Assembly: GCA_963695195.1 (NCBI GenBank)
Contig: CAVOGE010000007.1
Span: 1,426,001 to 1,490,000, forward strand
DNA from: CF-167 sp963695195
GTDB taxonomy: Bacteria; Chloroflexota; Limnocylindria; QHBO01
DNA: 64,000 bases
Direction of reading: 5' to 3'
A program made the position numbers and the translations under genes. The notes under the pieces were generated by a model. It did no database searches. It worked only from the letters and a program-made list of their open reading frames with translations, and had not been told where the DNA came from. Shown here one piece after another: positions 1-7,930 of the stretch (position 1 is its first letter; each line of letters starts with the position of its first letter).

Positions 1-128
1 CGCTCGGATCGACCACCGCCACCATCACGCGGCGCACGTGGTGGCGCGACGGCCTGCGCCTGGTCGCCATCGGCGGCACGGCGGCACTCGCTGCCGCGCT
101 CGTCGGCTCGGTCCTGCGCGTGGACTGA
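1..128 (+). CDS. C-terminal end of a membrane protein, possibly VIT1/CCC1 family (partial)
   Basis: The reading frame is open from the window edge and stops at TGA 126-128. The visible 41 residues contain a basic, Trp-rich stretch (TWWRDGLR) followed by one hydrophobic Ala/Gly/Val-rich helix and a short tail. A Gly-Leu-Arg start to a final membrane helix is how VIT1/CCC1-type iron or manganese transporters commonly end, so that family is my best guess. The rest of the gene lies outside the window, so the assignment rests on one helix only. Confidence 0.4.
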   Translation, partial: LGSTTATITRRTWWRDGLRLVAIGGTAALAAALVGSVLRVD

Positions 129-138
129 GGGCGGCCTC

Positions 139-915
139 TCAGCGGAGGTAGGTGCCCGCGGGATCCAGCTCTTCGCGCAGGAGGCGGAGCTCCTCGCCGG
201 TCGGTGATGGCGTGGCGGTCACGCCCTCCGCGACGCGCACCTCCCAGCCGATGCTGGTCCGCACCTGCTCCAGGGTCGCGCCCGGGTGGAGCAGCTCCAG
301 CCGCATCTCCCCGTCGGTGTCGAACCGATAGACGCCCAGGTCGGTGACCACCACGGTCGGGCCGCGGCCCAGCCAGCCCTGCCTGCGCCGTGTCGCATCT
401 GCCCCCTCGCCGCCGAGGTTGCCCGGCGAGGTCCGGAAGTCGATCCGCTCGACAAAGCTGCGCGCGCTCTGGCGCATGATCACGAACACCTCGCGTGCGT
501 TGATGGCGATCTCGCACGCCCCGCCCGACCCCGGCAACCGCACCTTCGGATTCTGGTATGGACCGATGACGGTGGTGTTGATGTTCCCGAACCGATCGAT
601 CTGCGCGGCCCCCAGGAACCCGACGTCGATCAGCCCGCCCTGCAGGTAGAACGCGAACAGCTCGAACATGCTGACTGCTGCGGTCGCGCCGGTGACGATG
701 GTCGGGTCGCCGATCGAGAGCGGCAGCCGTGCCGGCCGCGCCCCGAATACCCCGGCCTCGTAGACGAGCTCCAGGTCGGGCGCCACGGTGCGCTTCGCCA
801 GGTTGACCGCGATGTTCGGCAGACCCACCCCCACGAAGCAGACGTGCCGGTCGGCCAGCTCGCGCGCGGCGGCCACGACCATCATCTCGTTGGGGGTGAA
901 GGCGGCGCCGGTCAC
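139..915 (-). CDS. CoA-transferase, beta subunit (glutaconate CoA-transferase B / IpdB-like)
   Basis: This 258-residue protein is the catalytic-type subunit of a family I CoA-transferase, which moves CoA between carboxylic acids through a glutamyl-CoA thioester. The GVGLPNIA nucleotide-type loop near residue 29 is followed by LVYEAG, whose Glu53 lines up with the catalytic Glu54 of glutaconate CoA-transferase B. An FGNINTT segment typical of the subunit follows. The GTG start at 913-915 overlaps the TGA of the upstream alpha subunit by three bases, so the two are translationally coupled. Longer upstream reading frame is antisense or overlapping noise. The substrate cannot be read from sequence; IpdAB-type enzymes of sterol-ring degradation and glutaconate enzymes are both candidates. 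Confidence 0.8.
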   Translation of the reverse strand: MTGAAFTPNEMMVVAAARELADRHVCFVGVGLPNIAVNLAKRTVAPDLELVYEAGVFGARPARLPLSIGDPTIVTGATAAVSMFELFAFYLQGGLIDVGFLGAAQIDRFGNINTTVIGPYQNPKVRLPGSGGACEIAINAREVFVIMRQSARSFVERIDFRTSPGNLGGEGADATRRRQGWLGRGPTVVVTDLGVYRFDTDGEMRLELLHPGATLEQVRTSIGWEVRVAEGVTATPSPTGEELRLLREELDPAGTYLR

Positions 916-1853
916 CGGTACTCCCCGTAGTCGACCGATCCGGACGGCGCGGATCCGGGTCGCAGCGACGCCAGGCGGTCGACCCCCAGCTTCTCGAGGT
1001 AGGCGGCCCGCCCGTCGAGGTCGTGCACCCATTCCCGCAGCCAGTCCTGCAGCCGCGCCTCGTCCCGCGAGATCGCGTCCCACTCGAGATAGAAGGCGTT
1101 GTCGCGGTCGTAGGCCCCCTGGACGTACGAGGGGTGCGCGCCCCACGGCTCGACGACGACGGCATCGACCACCAGCCCGGGGATCAGGGTCCGATTCGGA
1201 TCCGACCGCACGACGCTCTCGTCGACCAGCTCCTCGACCACCGCGATGACGCGCTCGGCGGCGAAGGCGGCCTCCTTCTGGGCGCCGAGCAGGCCCCACA
1301 CCTGGACGTCACCGCCCGCCGACGCCCGCTGGGCGTGGACGATCGTCACGTCGGGCTTGAGCGGCGGGACGGCGTACACGACCTCGTCGCCGTAGGGCGA
1401 CGTGATCGGGCGGATGAGCGGGTTGGCCCCGGGCATGTCGGTCTCGAAGTAGGAGCGCAACGGGAAGAAGGGCAGGTTGGCCGCGCCCGCGGTGTAGCGC
1501 GCCACCATGCCGAAGTGGCTGTACTCCTCTATCTCCAGGCGATCCGCGGCCGCGTCGCCATCGGTCCCGACATCGGCTTCGATGCGTCGGCGGATGGCGT
1601 GCAGGCCGCCGACCCCGGGATTGCCGAGCCAGCTGAAGACGAGCTTTCGCGCCACGCCGGCGGCGACCATCTGGTCGTACACGAGGTCGGGGGTGAGACG
1701 TGCCAGCGTCAGATCGCGCCTTCCCTGGCGGATGATCTCGTGGCCGGCAGCGAAGCTGATGAGGTGGGTGAAGCCCTCGATGGCGACCGTGTCGCCATCC
1801 CGAACGAGCTCGGCGATCGCGTCGCGCATCGACGCGACCTTGCTCGCCGTCAT
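912..1853 (-). CDS. CoA-transferase, alpha subunit (glutaconate CoA-transferase A / IpdA-like)
   Basis: About 313 residues from ATG 1853, the partner of the beta subunit encoded immediately downstream. The N-terminus has DGDTVAIEGFTHL, the usual loop of family I CoA-transferase alpha subunits, and later LARLTPDLVYDQMVAAG and FSWLGNPGVGG segments typical of the fold. A longer start at 1883 is possible, but the conserved region begins just after the Met used here. The gene lies 61 bases downstream of the PMT gene on the same strand, so they may be cotranscribed. No functional link to PMT is obvious. Function of the pair in fatty, aromatic or steroid acid breakdown is an inference from the family only. 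Confidence 0.8.
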   Translation of the reverse strand: MTASKVASMRDAIAELVRDGDTVAIEGFTHLISFAAGHEIIRQGRRDLTLARLTPDLVYDQMVAAGVARKLVFSWLGNPGVGGLHAIRRRIEADVGTDGDAAADRLEIEEYSHFGMVARYTAGAANLPFFPLRSYFETDMPGANPLIRPITSPYGDEVVYAVPPLKPDVTIVHAQRASAGGDVQVWGLLGAQKEAAFAAERVIAVVEELVDESVVRSDPNRTLIPGLVVDAVVVEPWGAHPSYVQGAYDRDNAFYLEWDAISRDEARLQDWLREWVHDLDGRAAYLEKLGVDRLASLRPGSAPSGSVDYGEYR

Positions 1854-1914
1854 CGGCCGGATCTCATGGCCCGAGTATCGCACCCGCGAGGCGGGCGGCG
1901 CCGCTCGACGACGG

Positions 1915-3438
1915 CTAGATCCAGCACCACCCCGTCGGCGGGGGACCGTTGTCGATCACGTCATCCGGCAGCTCCAGGGTGGGGGCGCCGGGCCGGGCGC
2001 AATCGGCGAACCAGATCCGCACGCGCCAATCGTCGGGCGAGATCCGGAGGGCAGTCAGTACCGGGAAGAAGAAGGCGAAACTGGCGATCATGACCACGCC
2101 GGCCAGCCCCACGGCCACGCGTCCCGAGATTCCTCGCCAGGCATGGGCGGCTACCACGCCGAGCGCCGCACACAGGAATGGCACCGTCGGCAGGATGTAC
2201 CAGATGAAGACGAAGCTGCGCGAGGAGGTGAGCAGCAGCCATGGCAGGTAGGTCGCCGCCGCCGCGCCCAGCAGCACCGGCTCGGGGCGCGCCAGGCGCA
2301 TCCCGTCCCGCACCCAGACCACTCCCAGGCCGATAGCCGCCAATCCGCCGGCCCACCAGGCCAGCGGATTGCCGAGCGCCAGGATATGTCGATATGCGCC
2401 GTCATCCACCCGGAAGTAGTAGGCCACCGGGCGCTTGTCGAGCAGCCACGACCAGGCCGGCGACTCGTACGGGTGGCTGCCGCCGAGTCCCACGTGGAAG
2501 CGCAGCATCCGTCCCTGGTGCTCCCAGACTTCGTGCAGGAAGGTCCCATCGACCCACGGCAGGCCCAGGCCGGCGTCGGGGATCCGACCGATGTACGACG
2601 CGACGTAGATGACCAGCGGCACCAGCCCGAGCAGGACCAGCGAGCGCGGCAGCTCGCGCCGTGTTGCGACCGCGAACGCGGCCCACCAGGCTCGCCCCGG
2701 AACGCCGCCCTCGTCGCGGTCGCGGGAAGCACTGGTCTCCCAGGCGATGAGCAGCGCAACCACCAGCAGCCCGGCGTAGGCGCCGGACCACTTGACCCCG
2801 ACCGCCGCTCCCAGTGATGCGCCGGTCAGCAGCCGCCACGGACGGCCAAGCGTCAACCGCGTCCACCATGAGCGCGCCGCTGTGTTGCGGTCGCGCGTGA
2901 CGTCCAGGACGGCAAACAGGATGGCGGCCACCACGAAGAGGGTGACGAACACATCGAGCATCGCCATCCGCGACTGCACGAGGTGAAGGAAGTCGATCGC
3001 CAGCAGACCCGCGGCGGAGAACGCTCCGACGGTCGCGGCGCCGTCCGAGACGCGACCAGCGAGCAGACGACGCACCAGCAGATACAGCAGCCCGATCGTC
3101 GCCGCGCCCGCGAGCGCCGCCGTGATCCGCCAGCCGAACTCGTTGTAGCCGAAGATCCGGATGCCGATCCCGATCAGCCAGTTGCCGATCGGCGGGTGGG
3201 ATCGCCCCGCCAGCTCGCCGATGCCGCATTCCGCGCTGCCGAGCACGTACTGGCAGGCATTCTGGGCATAGAAGATCTCGTCGAAGACCAGCCCGACCGG
3301 TCGTGCCAGCCCCACCAGTCGCAGCGCCGCGCCACCAAGCGTCACGGCCGCAAGCGCCGCCCAATCCAGACGCGACCAGGCCCGAGGATGGTCGATGGCG
3401 AGGCTCCCTTCGTCGCGAGAACAGGCTCCGGCGCCCAT
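1915..3438 (-). CDS. Dolichyl-phosphate-mannose-type protein O-mannosyltransferase (PMT, GT39)
   Basis: A 507-residue polytopic membrane protein. The first helix (residues 27-45) is followed by an external acidic FDEIFYA motif with D53-E54, the catalytic-type pair of GT-C glycosyltransferases. SHPPIGNWLIG then follows near residue 80. The RMAMLDVF segment and the GVKWSG segment are hallmarks of bacterial PMT enzymes. Such enzymes transfer mannose from polyprenyl-phosphate-mannose to Ser/Thr of proteins as they are exported through Sec. About ten membrane helices are visible. ATG 3436-3438 was chosen because upstream sequence runs into the divergent deaminase promoter region. It is divergently arranged with the deaminase gene, 48 bases apart. 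Confidence 0.85.
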   Translation of the reverse strand: MGAGACSRDEGSLAIDHPRAWSRLDWAALAAVTLGGAALRLVGLARPVGLVFDEIFYAQNACQYVLGSAECGIGELAGRSHPPIGNWLIGIGIRIFGYNEFGWRITAALAGAATIGLLYLLVRRLLAGRVSDGAATVGAFSAAGLLAIDFLHLVQSRMAMLDVFVTLFVVAAILFAVLDVTRDRNTAARSWWTRLTLGRPWRLLTGASLGAAVGVKWSGAYAGLLVVALLIAWETSASRDRDEGGVPGRAWWAAFAVATRRELPRSLVLLGLVPLVIYVASYIGRIPDAGLGLPWVDGTFLHEVWEHQGRMLRFHVGLGGSHPYESPAWSWLLDKRPVAYYFRVDDGAYRHILALGNPLAWWAGGLAAIGLGVVWVRDGMRLARPEPVLLGAAAATYLPWLLLTSSRSFVFIWYILPTVPFLCAALGVVAAHAWRGISGRVAVGLAGVVMIASFAFFFPVLTALRISPDDWRVRIWFADCARPGAPTLELPDDVIDNGPPPTGWCWI

Positions 3439-3471
3439 CCTAGCGGCCCCCGATCGGAAGGGGCAGCCTGC

Positions 3472-3477
3472 TAGACT
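3472..3477 (+). promoter_or_regulatory. -10 element (TAGACT) giving a near-leaderless deaminase mRNA
   Basis: TAGACT lies 10 bases upstream of the deaminase ATG, so initiation 6-8 bases after the element would give an mRNA with only a few bases before the start codon. No Shine-Dalgarno sequence is present. The 12-base text CTGCTAGACTCG recurs exactly upstream of the first tRNA-Ser (about 3976-3987), supporting its use as a core promoter element. No good -35 element is visible. Confidence 0.4.
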
Positions 3478-3486
3478 CGAGCGAAG

Positions 3487-3930
3487 ATGAACTACGAGCT
3501 GTACATGGCCGAGGCCATCGCTGAGGCACGTCGCGGCGCAGAGGAGGGGGAGGCCCCGGTTGGCGCTGTGGCGGTCCTCGACGACGCGATGATCGCCCGC
3601 GACCACGACCGGATCGTGCTCCAGCGCGATCCAACGGCGCACGCCGTCCTGCTCACCGTGCAGGCAGCCGCCCGCAAGATCGAGCCGAGGCGGCTCGGCG
3701 AGGTGACCATCTTCACCACCCACGAGCCGTGCGTCATGTGCGTCGGCGCCCTCGCCGAGGCGCAGGTGCGCACCCTCGTCTTCGCCGTCCCCGATGACCA
3801 GCGGGGGGCGGCCGGCGGCGCCGTGCAACTCGCCCGCAGCAGCGCGTTGCTCCACGACATTTCGGTCATCTCCGGCGTCCGCGAGGCCGAGGCCCGGCGT
3901 CTCGGCGCTGTCGCTCCGGCCCGCGCCTGA
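3487..3930 (+). CDS. TadA-like nucleoside/tRNA adenosine deaminase family protein with altered active site
   Basis: A 147-residue protein of the CMP/dCMP/TadA zinc-dependent deaminase fold. The zinc ligands are present: His52 in TAHAV and Cys82/Cys85 in EPCVMC. The catalytic proton-shuttle glutamate that follows the zinc His in the family (HAE) is replaced by Val54. The Asn that normally contacts the nucleoside, shortly before DPTAH, reads as Asp41. TadA converts A34 to inosine in tRNA-Arg(ACG). With both residues changed this copy is either inactive, structural, or works on another substrate. It is divergent from PMT and followed by tRNA-Ser genes. The ATG at 3487 has no ribosome binding site and appears near-leaderless. 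Confidence 0.75.
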   Translation: MNYELYMAEAIAEARRGAEEGEAPVGAVAVLDDAMIARDHDRIVLQRDPTAHAVLLTVQAAARKIEPRRLGEVTIFTTHEPCVMCVGALAEAQVRTLVFAVPDDQRGAAGGAVQLARSSALLHDISVISGVREAEARRLGAVAPARA

Positions 3931-3993
3931 GGCCGGTCTGCGTCGGAAGGGACGGGCGGCCCGGGTCTGACCCTCTGCTAGACTCGCCGGCAC

Positions 3994-4080
<87 letters not shown>

Positions 4081-4118
4081 CTCCACCGGTTCTGTCTCCG
4101 TCCCTCACAACGCGCCCC

Positions 4119-4206
4119 GGAGAGGTCGCCTAGTGGCCTATGGCGCCGCATTGGAAATGCGGTTCGGGGAAACCCGTCGGGGGTTCGAATCCCCCCCTCT
4201 CCGCCA
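4119..4206 (+). tRNA. tRNA-Ser (anticodon GGA)
   Basis: An 88-base class II tRNA with the same acceptor stem as the preceding tRNA-Ser, a long variable arm, a T-arm built on GGGGGTTCGAATCCCCC and an encoded CCA. The anticodon loop TTGGAAA gives GGA, which reads UCC/UCU. It lies 44 bases before the SRP RNA. Confidence 0.95.
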
Positions 4207-4250
4207 TCCCCTCAATTGACCGATACGCCCCCCGCGTCTACCATCGCGAC

Positions 4251-4520
4251 GGCCGTGCTAGGTGGGGAACTAGCGGTGCCCTGCACCCGCAATCCGCTAT
4301 AGCGGGACTGAATTCCCGGCCGAGGCCGTACCGCCTCCGCCTCCGACGACATCGACCGACGTTGAGAGTCGGGTCCCACGCAGCGAGAGCCCGCGAACCC
4401 CGTCAGGTCCGGAAGGAAGCAGCGGTAAGCGACCGCTCTCGGGTGCCGTGGGGTGACCTGGCTGGAGCCGGACGATGGATGCGCGCGCGGGGACGGTCGG
4501 ACGACGCCGGGTGCACGGCC
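4251..4520 (+). ncRNA. ffs: Signal recognition particle RNA, large type with Alu domain
   Basis: About 270 bases with clear landmarks of the long Gram-positive-type SRP RNA. The 5' part reads like the Alu domain (GTGCTAGGTGGGGAACTAGC, then GGTGCCCTG). The apical S-domain core GTCAGGTCCGGAAGGAAGCA lies near 4404-4423. The extreme ends GGCCGTGC (4251-4258) and GCACGGCC (4513-4520) pair perfectly and close the molecule, which sets the boundaries. It binds Ffh and, by its Alu domain, pauses elongation at the ribosome while membrane proteins are targeted. The short 4.5S RNA of proteobacteria lacks this 5' domain. Confidence 0.92.
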
Positions 4521-4562
4521 ACTCACTTCGCCCGCGGCGGTTCGTTGTACGGTAAGGAGACC

Positions 4563-6164
4563 ATGGTCAAGACCGCCGCCGAACCGCCCGCCACCGAGTC
4601 GACCGCCGCCGAGCTGCAGGCGCCGATGGCCCTCTACCGCCGCTGGCGTGCCCAGCGCTTCGGCGAGCTGATCGGCCAGGACCACATCGTCACCACGCTG
4701 CGCAACGCGGTCGCCGCCGATCGGATCGCGCACGCCTACCTGCTCGTCGGGCCGCGCGGAACCGGCAAGACCTCGACGGCGCGGATCCTCGCCAAGGCGA
4801 TCAACTGCACCGACCTGGGCGCCGACGGCGAGCCATGCGACCGCTGCTACGCATGCACCTCGGTGCGCGAGGGGCGCGCCATGGACGTCATCGAGATCGA
4901 CGCCGCCAGCCACGGGCTGGTCGAGGATGCGCGCGACCTGGTGATGCGGGCGCTTACCGCGCCGGCCGAGCTGCGGCGCCGGGTGTACATCGTGGACGAG
5001 GTCCACATGCTCAGCGCGCATGCCTTCAATGCGCTGCTCAAGATGATCGAAGAGCCGCCACCCCACGTCGTCTTCATCCTGGCAACGACCGACACGCACA
5101 AGGTGCCGGCCACCATCATCAGCCGGACGCAGCGCTTCGACTTCCACCGCCTGCCGGCCGACCTGATCGCCGGCAAGCTGTCGCGCATCGCCGATGCCGA
5201 GCATGTCCAGGCCGATCCCGAGGCGCTGGCACTGATTGCCCGTCTCGCCGACGGCGGGATGCGCGATGCCGAATCGCTCCTCGATCAGGTGTTTTCCTAT
5301 GCTGGCGATCACGTGACCGCCGATGCGGTGCGCGACGCCGTCGGCCTCGCCGACGAGGGGCAGATCGTCGCCCTGATCGATGCGTACCTGGCGGGGGACG
5401 CGGGTGGCGCGCTCGATCGGATCGAGGAGCTCGGTGACGTCGGTCGCGACATGGGCCAGGTGGCCGGCCAGGCCGAGGAGGAGGCACGCCGTCGACTGCT
5501 GCGCTCCGCCGGGAACCCACCGCTCGCCCGCCGCCTGGCAGCCATCCTGCGCACCCTCGCCGAGGCCGCGTCGGTTGGCGCGCGGGAAGGGCGCGCACGA
5601 CTGGCGCTTGAGCTGCTCGCCGTTGATCCGCCGCTCCCCGGTCCTGCGACCGCCGCCGCGCCGCCTCATGCCGTCGCCGCTCCACCGCCCCGGCCGGCAC
5701 CGATCCCCGCCGCGCCGCGGCCCGCTCCGGTCGAGGCGCCGACACAGGCCGTCGACGTAGCGGAGCCGCCGCCCGCGCCCGCCACCGGAGTGATCGAGCT
5801 TGCCGAGGTCCGTGAGCGCTGGGCCGAGGTCGTCCAGCGCGCTGCGCCGGCCATCAAGCCGCTCCTGACGGAGTGCCGTCCGGTCACCGTCAACGGTGCG
5901 CGGATGACGCTCGCATTTCCCGAGGAGCGGTCATTCATGCGCCAGAAGGTCGCCGCCAAGTCCGCGGCGATCGAGCAACTGCTGGGCACCGTGCTCGGTG
6001 GCAACTGGGCGGTCGAGTGCGTGACCGGCAATGTCGAGCTCGAGCCGCTCACCATGGCCCAGGCGCTGGCACCCAACGCGGACGATCCCGCCGCTGCCGC
6101 CATCCTCGACCTCGTGATCCAGATCACCGGCGGTGAGGAGATCGAAGCGCCCGAAGTCCACTAG
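4563..6164 (+). CDS. dnaX: DNA polymerase III subunits gamma/tau (clamp loader ATPase)
   Basis: 533 residues from ATG 4563, which is preceded by AAGGAG. The Walker A GPRGTGKT lies at residues 63-70, and a four-Cys zinc module (INC, then EPCDRCYAC) at about 78-98. Walker B VYIVDEVHML follows, then the sensor/arginine-finger region with ATIISRTQRFDF. After the three AAA+ clamp-loader domains there is a Pro/Ala-rich linker (about residues 358-400) and a C-terminal tau-like domain. The protein loads the sliding clamp at the replication fork. It heads a dnaX-ybaB-recR cluster, a very widespread arrangement linking replication and repair. A long upstream reading frame through the SRP RNA is not coding. 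Confidence 0.95.
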   Translation: MVKTAAEPPATESTAAELQAPMALYRRWRAQRFGELIGQDHIVTTLRNAVAADRIAHAYLLVGPRGTGKTSTARILAKAINCTDLGADGEPCDRCYACTSVREGRAMDVIEIDAASHGLVEDARDLVMRALTAPAELRRRVYIVDEVHMLSAHAFNALLKMIEEPPPHVVFILATTDTHKVPATIISRTQRFDFHRLPADLIAGKLSRIADAEHVQADPEALALIARLADGGMRDAESLLDQVFSYAGDHVTADAVRDAVGLADEGQIVALIDAYLAGDAGGALDRIEELGDVGRDMGQVAGQAEEEARRRLLRSAGNPPLARRLAAILRTLAEAASVGAREGRARLALELLAVDPPLPGPATAAAPPHAVAAPPPRPAPIPAAPRPAPVEAPTQAVDVAEPPPAPATGVIELAEVRERWAEVVQRAAPAIKPLLTECRPVTVNGARMTLAFPEERSFMRQKVAAKSAAIEQLLGTVLGGNWAVECVTGNVELEPLTMAQALAPNADDPAAAAILDLVIQITGGEEIEAPEVH

Positions 6165-6219
6165 CCGATATCGCAGCGCCGAGCGCTGCCCGCCCCGACA
6201 AGCCAGGAGTACTGAACGC

Positions 6220-6537
6220 GTGAACGTGACCCAGATCGCCAGGATGGCGCAGCAGATGCAGGCCCAGATGGCCAAGGCGCAGGAAGAGCTGCGGGAGACG
6301 ACACTCGAGGCGACCGCCGGTGGGGGAGCGGTCCGCGTCGTGATCACCGGGGGCCAGGAGATCCGCGCCATCGAGATCGATCCGGCGGCGGTCGATCCCG
6401 GCGAGGTCGAGATGCTGCAGGATCTGGTGGTCGCCGCGGTCAACGACGCCATCACGCGCAGCAAGGAGCTGGAGCGCGACCGCATGGCATCGGTGGCCGG
6501 GGGCATGGGTCTGCCCGGCATGCCCGGCCTCCGCTGA
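6220..6537 (+). CDS. ybaB: YbaB/EbfC family nucleoid-associated protein
   Basis: A 105-residue protein with the helical, Met/Gln-rich start (IARMAQQMQAQMAKAQEEL) and the central beta segment seen in EbfC/YbaB DNA-binding dimers. The GTG at 6220 is preceded by AGGAG with about ten bases of spacing; a second in-frame GTG lies two codons later. It sits between dnaX and recR, the standard position. Family members bind DNA without strong sequence specificity and help organise the nucleoid. A role with RecR is often assumed but not shown. Confidence 0.9.
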   Translation: MNVTQIARMAQQMQAQMAKAQEELRETTLEATAGGGAVRVVITGGQEIRAIEIDPAAVDPGEVEMLQDLVVAAVNDAITRSKELERDRMASVAGGMGLPGMPGLR

Positions 6538-6568
6538 GCCGCCGCTTCCCGGTGTCGAGGGTGATGTC

Positions 6569-7183
6569 GTGACCGGCCTGATCGCGCCGGTGGCGCGCCT
6601 CATCGAGGAGTTCAGCAAGCTCCCCGGCGTGGGGCGCAAGACCGCCCAGCGGCTCACCTACCACATGCTCCGCGCTCCTGCGGACGAGGCGCGCGCCCTC
6701 GCGTCCGCGCTCGTGGCGGTCAAGGAGGAGGTCGACTACTGCTCGACCTGCTGCAACATCACCGACGTCGGCGTCGACCCCTGCACCTTCTGTTCGGATC
6801 CGCGGCGGGACTCGACCCGCATCTGCGTGGTCGAGGAGCCGCTCGACGTGCTGGCCATCGACCGCACCGGCGAGTTCCGGGGTCGCTACCACGTACTGCA
6901 CGGCGCCATCAGCCCCATCGACGGGATCGGTCCGGAGCAGATAAAGGCCCGCGAGCTGATCGTGCGGGTCGCCGACGGTGGCGTGGCCGAGGTGATCCTG
7001 GCCACCAACCCGAACCTGGAGGGGGAAGCGACCGCCATGTACCTGGCTGATCTGCTCGCACCGCACGTGCCGATGGTCAGCCGCATCGCCCGCGGACTGC
7101 CGGTCGGCGGCGACCTCGAGTACGCCGACGACGTGACCCTGATCCGGTCGCTCCAGGGGCGACGCCAGGTAGAGCGCTCCTAG
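6569..7183 (+). CDS. recR: Recombination mediator RecR
   Basis: 204 residues, the usual family length. A helix-hairpin-helix LPGVGRKTAQRL is at residues 18-29 and a C4 zinc finger at Cys58, Cys61, Cys72 and Cys75. The Toprim domain follows with CVVEEPLDVLAID, then a C-terminal Walker-B-like region containing ATNPNLEGEAT. RecR with RecO loads RecA on gapped DNA. It starts at GTG 6569. It closes the dnaX-ybaB-recR set, and the transketolase gene starts three bases after its stop. Confidence 0.95.
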   Translation: MTGLIAPVARLIEEFSKLPGVGRKTAQRLTYHMLRAPADEARALASALVAVKEEVDYCSTCCNITDVGVDPCTFCSDPRRDSTRICVVEEPLDVLAIDRTGEFRGRYHVLHGAISPIDGIGPEQIKARELIVRVADGGVAEVILATNPNLEGEATAMYLADLLAPHVPMVSRIARGLPVGGDLEYADDVTLIRSLQGRRQVERS

Positions 7184-7186
7184 GCC

Positions 7187-7882
7187 GTGGCGTCGCGGTC
7201 AGGGCAGGAGGCTCGCGACCCGGCCATGAAGCCGATGCTGCGGCTCCTGGCCGGCACCCACGGCGACGATAAGCACGACCCCAGTGCACTCTCGATCCTC
7301 GACGTGGTGTGGGTCCTCTATCAGCGGGTGCTGCGGCACGACCCGGCCAACCCGCGTGATGAGGCGCGCGACCGATTCCTGCTCAGCAAGGGCCACGGGC
7401 CGATCGGCCTGTACGCCGTGCTGGCCGACCGCGGCTTCTTCCCGGCGGAGGAGCTGGCCCGATTCCTCGCGTACGACGGCCGCCTCGGCGGTCACCCGGA
7501 CCGCAACCTGGTGCCCGGCATCGAAATTTCCACCGGCTCGCTGGGTCACGGGTTCCCGATGGCGGTCGGCGTGGCGCTCGCCCTCCAGCTCAAGCGCAGC
7601 GACCGGCGGGTCTTCGTGCTGATCGGTGACGGAGAGGCGAACGAGGGGAGCGTCTGGGAGACCGCGCTGCTCGCGGGGAGCCTCGACCTACCCAACCTGA
7701 CCGCGATCCTGATCGACAACGGCACCAGCACGCGACCGCTCGGCGACATCGCGGCCAAGTTCAGCGCCTTCGGTTGGGCGGCGCAGACGATCGACGGACG
7801 AGACCACGCTGCCATCGAGACGGCGCTGCGATCGCAGGACGCATCGCGCCCCACCATCATCGTCGCGGTGGTGGACCGATGA
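7187..7882 (+). CDS. Transketolase, N-terminal subunit (thiamine pyrophosphate binding)
   Basis: A 231-residue protein matching only the N-terminal half of transketolase. FLLSKGHG and GSLGHGFPMAVG are typical TPP-site loops. The cofactor motif GDGEANEGSVWE, ending in LIDN, matches GDG-(about 27)-N. Start is GTG 7187, with ATG 7226 as an alternative. The next gene supplies the pyrimidine-binding half, and the two overlap as ATGA at 7879-7882. Together they form a split transketolase, known in archaea and many bacteria, which shuffles two-carbon units in pentose metabolism. Related split enzymes act on other ketoses, so the substrate is not certain. Confidence 0.9.
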   Translation: MASRSGQEARDPAMKPMLRLLAGTHGDDKHDPSALSILDVVWVLYQRVLRHDPANPRDEARDRFLLSKGHGPIGLYAVLADRGFFPAEELARFLAYDGRLGGHPDRNLVPGIEISTGSLGHGFPMAVGVALALQLKRSDRRVFVLIGDGEANEGSVWETALLAGSLDLPNLTAILIDNGTSTRPLGDIAAKFSAFGWAAQTIDGRDHAAIETALRSQDASRPTIIVAVVDR

Positions 7883-7930
7883 CCGAGCCCACCATGCGGA
7901 GCCGAGTTTGCCCGCACTGTCACCGATCTG

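Noticed and set aside
4212..5669. 485-codon open frame on the minus strand opposite dnaX
   Set aside because: Antisense shadow created by GC-rich codon bias; it has no recognisable domain and dnaX on the plus strand is certain.
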